Shown here one piece after another: positions 53,406 through 64,000 of a stretch of DNA of 64,000 nt. The stretch is taken from assembly GCA_030435675.1 (NCBI GenBank), contig CM059622.1:1426001-1490000 (forward strand), in the 5' to 3' direction. The translations under genes were made by a program, and so were the position numbers. Below the pieces are notes generated by a model. That model searched no databases, had not been told where the DNA came from, and saw only the letters and a program-made list of their open reading frames with translations. The first letter of the stretch is position 1; each line of letters starts with the position of its first letter. This DNA is from Steinernema hermaphroditum. Lineage: Eukaryota > Nematoda > Chromadorea > Rhabditida > Steinernematidae.

Positions 53406-54548
53406 AATCTCGTCTTGTCGTTAAATTGCTGGAAATACGTAAACACTAGTAAACTGGCCAAGAAGATGGCGATGCACGTACAACCGATCTAAAGGTCAAA
53501 CAACGAGAATTCTTATTACTGTCTCAAATTTTGCAACCGACTGATCAAGACGGTGATTTAAATGTAAATAATCGTCGCTGCGAGTGAGGACACGGAAATA
53601 GACTAAACACAAAACAATCTCGGCAGGACCGGTTAATTTGTTGGAGCAAAACAGTGAAAGTCAGACAGCGACTTTGCAGCGAAACAGACGTCTGTTTAAA
53701 TGTAAATAATCGTAGTTATTTTGGCGAGTTATTTTGTTTCAGCACTTCGGCACGACCGATATGTTGTGAGGCGATCGGCCCAAATGCAGTCTCTCCAACC
53801 GACGGAGAAGCGAGAAGCAGAGAAAAACAGTCGTGATGAGACCCTTTCAAAAATGGCGCGAAATAACAAATGTCTCGTGTTCGTTCTTCGCAGAATTTGC
53901 AGCGAAACGCGAAAATTGATTTTCATCCAGATTTTTGCAGTTTGTGGCATGAGCTCTGTGTTTTGCACCACGTGTTCCAAACCTGCCTTCCAAGTATTGT
54001 GTTGTTAAGCACCTGAGATTTGACCCTTTGTTGGCAAAATTCTTGACCTGTTCTTTGTTGCATCTCTCTGGCATGATTTAGTACTCGTTTGTTTGTTCAT
54101 CTAAAGTTGATTGGAAGTTCGCAAATGCGATGCGTGCAGCTGCCAATGCAAAAACTTATCTGTGGACAACCAACCGGTGAGAATCCTTATTACTGTTTCA
54201 AATTTTGTAGCCGACTGTTCAAAACGGCGATTTGAATGCCAAAAAAGATCACCGCGGCGAGCGAGGAGGTGCAAATAGACTAGAGACAGAAACAGTCTCG
54301 GCAGCACAGATTTGTGAAAGTCGGGCAGCGCTTCAGCTCGCTTCATGTTTTACTACAACTGTTAGAACATACTTGGAGATGTTTTGGTTTGCTGACATCT
54401 GACTATTTGCTGCTATTTATTGGTGTGTTCTCTGTTGAATATCTCTGGCATAATGCAATGTTTGAAATTCGCGAGTGGCACACTCATTTCGCCCAACTCG
54501 AGTTTTCGTATTTTTCCCTTAAATATGTGACATTTTCAGCGCATCATC
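53406..54548. other. Divergent intergenic region between ZC3H4-like and SUCLG1
   Basis: Contains a diverged direct repeat, about 53505-53680 and 54175-54330 (shared TTATTACTGT-TCAAATTTTG, CCGACTG, TCTCGGCAG, GAAAGTC-G-CAGCG). Should hold both promoters. TTTTCAG at 54534-54540, 8 nt before the SUCLG1 ATG, is a probable spliced-leader acceptor. Confidence 0.5.
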
Positions 54549-55751
54549 ATGTTGTCGTCTCGTCAATTAATCAGCACTTCAGTGCGCTTCTACAACAGCA
54601 CCAGAGATCACCTCAAGATCAACCGCAACACTAAGGTTTGCTTATGACGACTGTTTGTAAAAGTGCTAAGGAGAAAAGTTGTAGGTTATTATTCAAGGTT
54701 TTACTGGAAAACAGGGAACTTTCCATGGCCAGCAGATGATTGATTACAACACCAATCTTGTCGGTGGAGTGTCGCCGAACAAAGCTGGCAGCACGCATCT
54801 CGGACGTCCCGTTTTTGCAACGGTCAAGGTGAGCTGTTGATGAATTGCAATCCTATATGCAAAGTTATCTTGTTAGGAAGCACGCGAGAAGACCGGCGCC
54901 GATGCCAGTGTTATTTACGTCCCGGCTCCGTTAGCAGCGAAAGCGATGGAAGAGGCCATCGAAGCTGAAATTCCTCTTGTTGTTTGCATTACAGAGGGGA
55001 TTCCTGAGCATGTACGTATGAAGTCGTATGAATGTGTGTCACCGAATTCGCAACTTTCAGGACATGGTTCGCGTCAAAAGTCAACTTCTCAAGCAGAACA
55101 AAACTCGTTTTCTTGGCCCCAACTGTCCGGGTATCATCGCTCCCGATGAATGCAAGATTGGAATCATGCCAGGCCACATTCACAAGAAGGGCGTTGTTGG
55201 GATTGTGTCTCGCTCGGGCACTCTCACCTATGAAGCTGTCCATCAAACTTCGGCCGTTGGCCTTGGCCAAACCCTGTGCGTTGGAATTGGCGGAGATCCA
55301 TTCAACGGCACAAACTTCATCGACTGCTTAGAGGTATCGATACTCGAATTGGCGTCAGTATCACATGGTATTCAGGTATTCCTGGAGGATCCTAACACTC
55401 GTGGAATCATTATGATTGGCGAAATTGGTGGGCAAGCAGAAGAACAAGCCGCTGAATTCCTGAAACAGAACAACAGCGGACCTAACGCGAAGCCGGTCGT
55501 TTCATTCATAGCCGGAGTCACGGCTCCACCCGGCAAGCGAATGGGACACGCTGGCGCTATTATTAGTGGCGGCAAGGGCACGGCTCAGGACAAGATTGTG
55601 GCGTTGAAGGATGCAGGCGTTCACGTTACTCCCTCTCCGGCCAACATGGGTATCCTGATGTCAAAAGCTCTCGTCGGCCGACTGAGTAAACAAAGTGAGT
55701 GTTTGTGAGGAACAGTTTCATTTTTTAAGTATTTTTTTTTCAGCCGCCTGA
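54549..55751 (+). CDS. SUCLG1: Succinyl-CoA ligase alpha subunit, mitochondrial (321 aa)
   Basis: Six exons: 54549-54635, 54685-54828, 54877-55011, 55061-55333, 55376-55694, 55744-55751. The enzyme interconverts succinyl-CoA and succinate with NDP phosphorylation in the citric acid cycle. The first 20 residues ([20 protein letters not shown]) are a mitochondrial presequence. CoA-binding part: [13 protein letters not shown] and [18 protein letters not shown]. Ligase part: [36 protein letters not shown] (228 on) and the active-site phospho-His in [17 protein letters not shown] (His about 271). Length is normal for the family. The last exon is only 8 nt (two codons plus the stop). Confidence 0.97.
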
Positions 55752-56255
55752 GAAGGATTGTTCCAGTGCAGCATTGGGCAAAATCAAAAAACAAGTTTGC
55801 ACTACCAATCGAGCCGTTGTGATCATTGTATTGTCGTTGTATTGTGTATTGTCGAATTAATTTTCCGTAGGCGTAAATAGTCGATGTATATCTGTGCGAC
55901 TTGGACTGTGCGTTGTAGCCAAAAACATTGCTTGAGGAACGGGGGCATTGGGTAGACTGCTAATTGCTTTGGTATGTGAATTTGCCTAACAGCTTGGACT
56001 TCAGGCTGTAGACAGAGACATTGTCTCTTTCGAATGTTCCTGGTCTCATCGCGACTGTTTATTAACTGTCTGACCTGCATTTGCTTCTTTCAAGCAGAGT
56101 CATGTTGCATTCTAGACACTGTTGAGCGGATGTGCTTCTTATTCATGGCAAGCTCATTGCAAAATTAAGCTGCTCAATTTTGCCTTCACGTTTTTCATGG
56201 TTTCTTTGCATTCTTCGCCGAACTCTTCCTACTAATCTTCTCTGTTTTCAGACCG

Positions 56256-57370
56256 ATGACATTACGCTGTAAGATCTGTGACGAGCCAGGTGGTGAACTT
56301 TTCGAGCTCGCTTGCGGACACCAGTTTCACGAAAGATGCGCTAATAAGTGGTTCAAGGTAGATTTGAGTGACTGCTATGATTTAAATCACCCAATTTGCA
56401 GCGCGTCGAAAAGTGCCCCTCGTGTCACATCGACAGCGAAACTATCGTGCTGAGGGCGCTGTTCCAAAGTTCTAGAGCAGTTAACAAGAAGACGGACGTT
56501 CGAATGCATTTAGAAGAGCTGGAGCGACTGAGGGAAGAACTGGCGACGGAAAAAAAGGATATTGAGCGGTTGAAGACGGAACTGGATGCGACGAATAAGA
56601 AATTGAATGAATACCACGAACTGTTGAAGGAATCGATAGAACAGAACATTGCATTACGGGCTGAAGTATGTTGGTTTTTCTGTTGTTCAAAAAGTGGTTG
56701 TGTCTGCAACTATCTTTATCTACGTATTTGGTTTCCCGGCCACCTAAGGTGAATATGCGTGTAGGGATTGCCACATTGTCTGTCTAGTTCAAAAGTAGGC
56801 AGTTCTGCAAACATGGACAGCCCCATTCAGCGAAGCTCACAACAAAGAACCGGTCGGGGTTACCTCCTTCTGCAATGCACTCTTCTTTTCCTACACCAAT
56901 GAAATGAAAATGCTTTTCAGAATAAGCGATTACTGGCGGGACGGAAGACAAGTGAAATGGGATCGACAGAGCCTACAAGCTTCAGCCGCCTTGGAAGTAT
57001 TGGAGCGTGTTTGATGGAAGAAGTGATCATGAGAATTCCCGGAAGACGCAAGGGATTTGCAACGTTTATGAAGGAAGTGTACGTTGTTCATGTGTAGAAA
57101 GGTTTCTGAAACTTGTCTTCTAGGACTCCACTAAACCAAGAAATACACGAGGGGAAACCAGAGCGAAGAACGAACATGGAACTTGCTACACCACCGCGGC
57201 AGATTTCGAGTAATCCTGAAGCAGAGTCGCTGCCGAAACGGAAATTCACTCCCGTCAGATGTGCCAGAGTTCGATCGAAAAGTGTTGGGTCCTCGCCTAA
57301 GTCTTTGCCTCAACTGCAGTTGTCCGATGTGCTCCGACCGCCGTGTCCCCGTGCCGATTTCCCGTTTTGA
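56256..57370 (+). CDS. TRAIP-like RING E3 ligase, paralogue 1 (256 aa)
   Basis: Exons 56256-56357, 56402-56665, 56921-57078, 57124-57370. A C3H2C3-type RING occupies residues 4-46 (CKICDEPGGELFELACGHQF, then CANKWFK, RVEKCPSC), split by an intron at the same place (after WF-x) as in the gene at 58313. A coiled coil follows (about 60-125, MHLEELERLREELATEKKDI). The C-terminal half is basic and Ser/Pro-rich. Much shorter than typical TRAIP; the middle coiled coil is missing. TTTTCAG directly before the ATG suggests trans-splicing. Role inferred from its neighbour: ubiquitin ligase. Confidence 0.75.
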
Positions 57371-57603
57371 TTTGGGTTGTTTGTATTTTGCATATTTCAG
57401 TGACATAGTAGTAAACCTTCACTGTAACACTAGTCATGTTTGCGATGCGGATGTGGGTTTACGGTGACCGAAGTGGTCCATCAGCCGGTTCTCGAGTGCT
57501 GTCACGGGCTTGGAGCAAGCATGTGGGTGGCGGGACTGGATGATTCACCAGTTCCGAGGAGACCATGACGATGATATGAAATGCACTCAGGTTGAGTTGT
57601 AGA

Positions 57604-57675
57604 GCCCCTTTAGCTCAGCCGGTAGAGCGTTAGACTTTTAATCTAACGGCCAAGGGTTCGAATCCCTTAGGGGCG
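57604..57675 (+). tRNA. tRNA-Lys (anticodon TTT)
   Basis: Acceptor GCCCCTT with TAGGGGC (one weak pair), D arm AGCTCAGCCGGTAGAGC, anticodon stem TTAGA/TCTAA around CTTTTAA (anticodon TTT), T arm AAGGG-TTCGAAT-CCCTT. No intron. Intact. Flanked on both sides by non-coding spacer (57371-58312). Confidence 0.97.
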
Positions 57676-58312
57676 AATTTTTTCCCCAATTTTTTTTACT
57701 ATGGCTGTGCTTGTTTATTGTTGCTTTCAATTCAGAGACCGTTTTATAGGAACTTAATTTTCCTCCATTATCTTTGTCACATGGCTAATTTGTTGCGATA
57801 TGATACAATATTCATAATCGTCCTATGAATATTAGTTGTAATGAATCTACAAGAAGATATACTACACTGCAATCGTAAGGCTTTAGCATGACTTCAAAGG
57901 CTGGAGAAAGGACAAAAGCGAAATTGTATCGCATCGTAGTGCTCGGTCTCACCACGCTGCGCTTGTCTTGTCTGCCATCTGTTGTTGGCGGGAATGGTAT
58001 CGCAACGAAAAAGTTCTCCTCTGTCCACTGTTTTAACGTTTTTGCTGGATGTTCCTCCATGGATTGAGATATCTGCTGGCTTGGAAGCCCTTTTTCAATG
58101 TACGACATGTATTTCGTGAGAAGTTTTTGCGATTTACAGCCTAGGGAGATATGCTACCCCTTGAAGCTGAACGAAGTAAAGCTTGTTTCGGAGTGCAGAG
58201 GTGGAGTATATGCTGAATTTGCGCTGCTGACAGCCACAAGCATGTTCATAGCGCTTTTTGTGATGTGTGCTGTCACAAGCGCTTCTAAAATTGCCTCACT
58301 TTCCAGAGCTTT

Positions 58313-60007
58313 ATGACAATATACTGCTCTATCTGTCAAGCGCGCTTCAGCTCCACAGGATCCGACGACACGGCGGCGGCGCTTCCCTGTGGGCACGTGT
58401 TCCACTACAGCTGCGTCAAGCAATGGTTCGACGTGAGTTTCCACTCCATTCAACTCAACGCAACGCTTCCTTTTAGCGCTCGACCAATACGTGTCCATCT
58501 TGCCGCGCCAAATGTCCCGAGAAGAAGCTGTATCGTCTTTTCTTGGATCAGCTGACCGACGACGGTGATCCAGAGACGGAGGTAAGATCGACGACAATTG
58601 GCAGAATAAACATGGACATGGTTTAGATCGAAAGTCTGACGATACAGCTGGCAGAGAAGTCGAATAAGCTTGCCGCGTCCCATCGAGAATTGATTGAGGG
58701 AAAGAAGAAGGCCAGTGAATTGCAGAAGGAGGTAAGCCAGACCGGTTCCTTGCTGTGAGCTTCGTTAAATGAGGCTTGGGCTTGTCTACAAAACTAGACA
58801 GATAGGGTTTATTTGCAAACTGCAGTTAGACGAGTCATTTGTACTGGAAGAGTAGAAGAGAGCGGTTGAAACTTGTCCAACAGCAGTTCAGTGTTTTCTT
58901 AGTTCTTGCTCTGTGGAACGCATACTGAATTCTACTTGTTTCAGAATGCCCGCTTGAAGAATGAGCGACAAGCACACAAACTCGCACTAGTGAAGCAGGG
59001 ACAGTTAGAGGAAAAAGTACGCACATTTGAGAAGGTATCCTCTGAGCGAGACCGCCTGAAAGTGAAGGTGCAAGCCTCTGAATTGTAAGTTTATCAACTA
59101 AGGGCTTGCCATACTCTTAGATTGTTGGTATTCAGAACGACTCATGCTTTGTGTTCCAGGTATGCATGCGTCATGGGCAACGGCTACTCGGAGCAGGAGT
59201 TGAACAGGCTCTTCGACGACCTCCGCATCGTGGAAACGGAGATGTTCGCACTGATGCGCTCGCAGCATATACAAATGAAGCAGAAGAGCGACGCGCAGAT
59301 AGCGGCACTGAAGGGCGAGGTAACCAGATACAGAAAGCAGCTTCGCGATCTGAATAGCGAGCTGTTGGAACTGAAGAAGAAGCGAAATCGCGATCGCGAA
59401 ACGCTACTGCCGAGGAAGGCCGAGTTGGAAGAGGAGATTATTGTGGACGGCCGGCGGAACAGCGACCGCTTCTCCCATGACGACACCGTCACCTCCGACA
59501 ACACGTCGATGTCTCTGTCGTTCCTGAACACGCCTGGACCGTCCACTGCTGGGATTGTGTCGCCGTCGGGCGTCGTGCGTCGTCACGGTCGTCCAACGAA
59601 CAGCGCGACCACGCCTTCCGCTGCAATCAAGGTGCGTCATGTGCCGAAGAAGTCTACGTCGTCAACGGAGAACAGCAGAATCAGCTTCAGTTTGGAGTAA
59701 GTCATCTAAGCTTTCAATCTGGATCTGGCCAACAGTTTCTCCAGTTTCTCATCGCCATCATGATCACCACCAATACGCACTTTTTTCCAGAGAAATACCC
59801 ACGATGATGAGAAAGGAGCCGAAACGCGACGTTCTAACTGAAGTCCCCGTTGCCACACTCCTCCATCACTCCAGAACAGCCAACGTAATGACAAATCGGT
59901 TTTCTCGCCATACAAGTCTTCGGGAACACGAGCGCCCGAGCCTCAAACGCAAGGCGCCAACCCTTATCAGAGCGCCGTCGAAATCGGACGTCATCGTCCT
60001 GCACTGA
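58313..60007 (+). CDS. TRAIP: TRAIP-like RING E3 ubiquitin ligase, paralogue 2 (407 aa)
   Basis: Exons 58313-58432, 58477-58581, 58627-58731, 58945-59084, 59160-59696, 59791-60007. TRAIP ubiquitinates the replisome at stalled or terminated forks in the nucleus. RING at residues 5-52 (CSICQARF, then LPCGHVFHYSCVKQWFD, RSTNTCPSCR), then KKLYRLFLDQLTD and coiled coil through about residue 235 (IESLTIQLAEKSNKLAASHR; NGYSEQELNRLFDDLRIVET). The C-terminus is Ser/Thr-rich then basic. The PCNA-binding box usually at the end of TRAIP is not seen; the protein ends SKSDVIVLH. A TTTCCAG acceptor lies 6 nt before the ATG. Confidence 0.85.
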
Positions 60008-63000
60008 TGCAGCTCATATCAATATAGTATCTTGATTTTATTTTGCGATTCCTTCGTGTGATTCGAACGATCTCAGAGTTTGTTGTGTTCGCGAATGAAG
60101 AGTAAAGCTCTCATTGATCGGTGCGCTGTGGTACAGCAATAAGAGGTTTGATCGGGCTCCAGTGGCCAATCAGCGTTGCATGCACACTGAGTCCCTAGTA
60201 TTTGAGGCTAACTATGGAACTGAGTATGAATGTGATGCTGATAGGCCTTGAAGATTGAATTGTCGAACTGGGCGGAGGAGAACATACACGCTGATGGCAA
60301 AAGAATGGGCAGAGGAGACGGTTTACACAGACGGTCGTCCAACAGTACAAAGCACAGTGACTGTAGTTGGCTAGCTGTACTGAGGACTGTTGGAGGTCGT
60401 CAGTGAATGGATCAGGGCCGGTAGAGCTTACAGTAGGCCGTGGGTAGGTGGTACCGCTGATGAGTATTCAGGTCAGAGAATATCAATAGATACAAATACT
60501 GAAGCCTTTGGCGACACCACAATATCGGTAACAAACGAATGTGACGTTAAAGCTGCTCAAATGCTACTATTGTTTGCTACTGACGTGACGGCGTCGTAGA
60601 GAGAAGAAGGAAGGTTGGGCATGCCTATAAAAATATGAGCTTGATCGTGTCTGCCAGATTGAGAATAGGATGGCTTGCCGGGCCAGAAGTAGGGATCGGA
60701 GGATCGTGGCGTCAACAAGTACAGATGAAGCTCATTATTTTATTAAATGATTGTTATCTGTACGTGTAGACTCCACGCTCCACTGGTGGATACGGTAGGG
60801 CAATTCTAGGGCCTCAACCCAAAATCTAGTTTCTCTAGTATTCCCATTAAACCATGTCATAATGAGAATCCAGGAGAGACTAGATCTTGGATCTAAGCGA
60901 CAGGAATAGCAGTAAATAGCGGTAATATCACAGGGTGGGTTACGGTAGCGATGATAGAAATAGAGGACTCAGCAAAGGAAGCTTATTGACATCCTAAGAA
61001 GGCTTTTCTGGAATAATTACTGTCGAATGGCTGTATAAAAAGTCATGGTCATCACCTTTTGGAGGATAACATCGCAGAAGAGGGTCGAGTCCAGGGATGA
61101 GGGATGGATGTCCCTTGATGTCCTTGGTAGTGGTGACCGGGGCTAGGGCGTAGAACTGCTTGATGTGGAGGGGAGGGAGGTGCTTTGAAGATCTTGAGGG
61201 CCAACCGATGATCTTTCGAGGGATTGGCCGTCAGAGTGCCCTTGGAGGAGCCAACATCTTCTGCTTGGTGATCTGGAGCGTGGCGAGAGCAGGCCTATAG
61301 AACACTAATGAATCGTGTGTGGAAAGGCGTGAAACTTAGCTTATGACATGTCCATACTCATGCCTCTATTTGTGATCCTTGGACGCAGAGGTCGGCTTGA
61401 GGCGATCTAGTCTCAGATCTGAAATTCTCGCCATCCATCCAGGGTCTCATTCAGCATCAAATGCCTGAAATTCTCTCCATCAAGGATTGACTATTCCAGC
61501 CTTCCAACCCCTGAAATGGCTTAAACAAAAAGTACCTTCCGTAGGTGAAGCCCGAATGAGGGATGGTGGGAGTCGGCTCACCAACATCCAGCTGTAGTTA
61601 ACACCTCACTTCTTAAACGCCAAGCGAGATGCTTAATTGAAGCTGGACGCTAACAAGCCAGCCCTGGCGCTGGAAGCTCAACTCTGGCGCCGCAGAATCG
61701 AACGGTCGGGCGGGTCGGACTGTCGCTAACCTGAGGAGTACGAGACGTGCCGATCGTTAGACTCTGTGGCGCGTGAGGATGTAGACGAATAGACACAGAC
61801 AGGGAGCTCTCACGAGAGTGTCTAGCTTCACCGTAGATCTCATTTTTCAAATGCTAAATGAGATACTTCGGTGATAGCTAGACGCTAGCGCAAGAGACGT
61901 TTCGAATAGAGTTATGTCATACGGTAGATCAGGCGACACAGGCAACCATTTTGGGGGAGGGAACATCGTAGGACGGGACCCAGCGGGTCTCAACCTGTCT
62001 TAAGTCACCAATTGGACATCTTTCAATTGATCCACTTAATACGGGTACAGCCCCGCTGGGCCCTCCATTGGACCACCTACTCTCGACACACATTGAGGTG
62101 GCAATTGGGACTGATTCTTAATTGCCACCTACAAGGAATGCAGAGTCTAGGAAGTCTAAGATACGGTGTTGATGATGGGTCCTAAAATGGAAGATTTTGA
62201 AGAGATCTCCCGAAATGCCCACCATAGGACGTCGAAGGAACCCAGCGGCATCAGAGGAGGGGTCAGAGGACGGCCTTTGTCTTCTCGATGACAGTGGCAT
62301 GGCTGTAGCGATGCGTGCGCCACGCCTGCTGATCGTCGAGAAGACTAAGACGGTTGTTGAACCGGAAGTGGGACGCGGAGGAGGAAGGAGAATCATGCGA
62401 TGAGTCAGTCGTACGAGAGATGAAGGCTTCGATTCCCTGGAGAAATGGGAATACGGTAGTGAGACAGGGTAGATTATCTGAAACAGGTCTTCTCAGATCG
62501 ATGGCAGAGAAAACAGAAACTTATCCTCGAATTGTGGCTGGACGGTCGCTGGATGGATGAGCCGGACTGGTGTAACTGGTCAAGACGGGTCGGAGCAGAA
62601 GATGAGTGATGAGAGCGAGAGTGGCTATGCTTCGAAAGGATCATTTTCTGAAACACACAATGTCAGAGCTCCTTTACAAGCAGGGACTTATTCGCCTCTG
62701 AGATGGAGCAGAAGATTCAGGTCCTCCATTTGGGCAGCTGCGATTGTAGAACTGCTCGTGGTGGAGTTCAACAAAACCAGATACCCTAATGGCGGACTTG
62801 AAGAAGTTTCCGAGCCGAGGAACCCATGAGGGAGGTCTGAATGTTGGGGTAGACGGGTTCAGCCGTAGTTGAGGGGCTACCGGTAGCCCTAGCCCTGATA
62901 GCGCAAAGACTTAGTAGGGAGAGGAGCGCATCTACAGTAGAAATCCTGCTCAAGAACTTGGGAACCAAGGAGCTCCAAGCCCAGCATCTACGGAGACGCA

Positions 63001-64000
63001 GCGCGGGGGCATACGGTAGTGTCGAGAACCGGTCCCTCTGAGCGTCCTGAGAAGTCCTTGAATGAAGGTGGTCGGCGGAGTAGGAGACGAAGGGATACTG
63101 TAGGCGAGTTGAGTCGAGAGTGGCCTACTGTAGGCCCCGGGGGAGGCTGCCGAGAGCGAGTGACCACAGGTAGCCTATGGTCTTCTTTTAAAGAGCTTCA
63201 TCCGCGACGCCGCCGCGCGCCGACCGCACCGCGGCTCCTCCCCGTCGCTACGCGCCACCCGCGCGACGCTCCAAGTTGGACATCCCGCCTGGAGCGCCGA
63301 TTCGAAATTTGCCGCTTCATTTGAAAAGTTGTAAAACTCGAATTGTCATCATGACCGAGGAAACGATCGTATTCTGCACACATATGAGTTTGGGAAGAGG
63401 CTGTGATGAGAAAACGCAGGTTATACGGTAGCGTCGACAACCAGTCCTCGAGGAAGGGCGTGGGAAATACGTGTCTTAACACTTGCTACCAGGGAATGTT
63501 CCTATTGGACGCCGGGGTCTTCGGCGTCGATTTCGGTGTTACCGTACAACCCAATCCTCTCCAGTTGACATTGAAGAGGACCTCAAAAACCTTCTGATTT
63601 GAAATACCGATAACCTCAAGACATACTTAGTCAGGGCGTATAAGACCCAGATGTCCCTACGTGATCCAAGCGAGTCTTTGTGAAGAAATGTCCAAATCGC
63701 TCTGTTTCCCTTTTCTGCAAAAACCCCATTACGCATAATTATGTGCATAGAGATCGGAAAGAGAGAGTCTAATGAGTTGGTGGCGCCGGATCCGTGACTC
63801 ACTCGTTTCCTGTCGCGCCGCTTCCAGTGACCCAGACGGACGATGACTCCGTCGACTTCTCATGAATAATCCGATCCACAGCCGCAAACAAAAGAGATGT
63901 TTCGCAATCTTTGATTCTGCAGATATCCAGCGCAGACAGAGAGATCTCACGATTACGGTACAATAGATAAAAAGGTGCTATAATTTTAGAAGAGTTTTTG
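60008..64000. other. Gene-poor right end
   Basis: No exon, RNA gene or complete transposon recognised. There is a perfect 11 bp inverted pair, AGGTGGCAATT (62096-62106) and AATTGCCACCT (62120-62130), and a short repeated phrase ACGGTAG-GTCGA-AACC (63013 and 63425). A GC-rich patch at 63200-63300 might be the 5' end of a gene beyond the window. The open frames are short and without family resemblance. Confidence 0.4.

Noticed and set aside
62096..62130. Perfect 11 bp inverted repeat as a terminator or regulatory RNA
   Set aside because: A lone short hairpin without surrounding transcript evidence in a nematode genome; noted in the right-end entry only.

Overview
The window looks like nuclear DNA of a free-living or parasitic rhabditid-type nematode; I cannot name the species. 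The evidence is a set of multi-exon genes with 40-60 nt introns ending in TTTCAG or TTTTAG, acceptor-like TTTCAG sites a few bases before several start codons (typical of spliced-leader trans-splicing), metazoan gene content (Frizzled, SLC26, TRAIP, ZC3H4, FRA10AC1, succinyl-CoA ligase alpha, SKP1 and F-box relatives) and three eukaryotic nuclear tRNA genes, one with an intron. There is no operon, CRISPR or bacterial signal. All exon models were built by hand from frame, splice-site phase and homology to known families; no search was run.

Layout. 0-5 kb: 3' half of a Frizzled receptor. 5.7-10 kb: an F-box-like gene and a SKP1-related gene. 10-18 kb: several about 105-aa single-membrane-segment or secreted proteins (two are a paralogous pair), a tRNA-Arg, tRNA-derived SINE-like repeats and a mariner relic. 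18.5-25 kb: transposon-rich, with a 1.4 kb foldback element, a broken Mutator-like (MULE/FLYWCH-type) transposase, a 1.38 kb terminal-inverted-repeat element with GATA-rich arrays and a 6 bp target duplication, and a mariner MITE. 26-31 kb: FRA10AC1 and a large Thr-rich mucin-like membrane protein. 31.4-36.4 kb: the most striking locus, six copies of a tiny secreted-peptide gene in three divergent pairs, all ending in Lys-Arg followed by the same six residues CHLDFC; a coiled-coil gene sits between two pairs, and two pairs form a 1.1 kb inverted duplication. 37-39.6 kb: members of a second small peptide family, one of them inside a MULE with a 10 bp target duplication and a related empty site nearby. 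42-44.5 kb: secreted glutaredoxin-fold protein with a tRNA-Leu in its first intron. 45-48 kb: a pseudogene of the second peptide family and a second mucin-like receptor. 48.3-60 kb: a compact conserved block (SLC26 transporter, ZC3H4-type zinc-finger protein, SUCLG1, two tandem TRAIP-like RING proteins, tRNA-Lys). 60-64 kb: no gene recognised.

How the parts fit. The right half is ordinary conserved housekeeping. The centre (28-48 kb) is a fast-evolving cluster of secreted and membrane-anchored products (two mucin-like receptors with the same cytoplasmic tail, two small-peptide families, a secreted glutaredoxin) that appears to have expanded by inverted duplication and by transposon capture.
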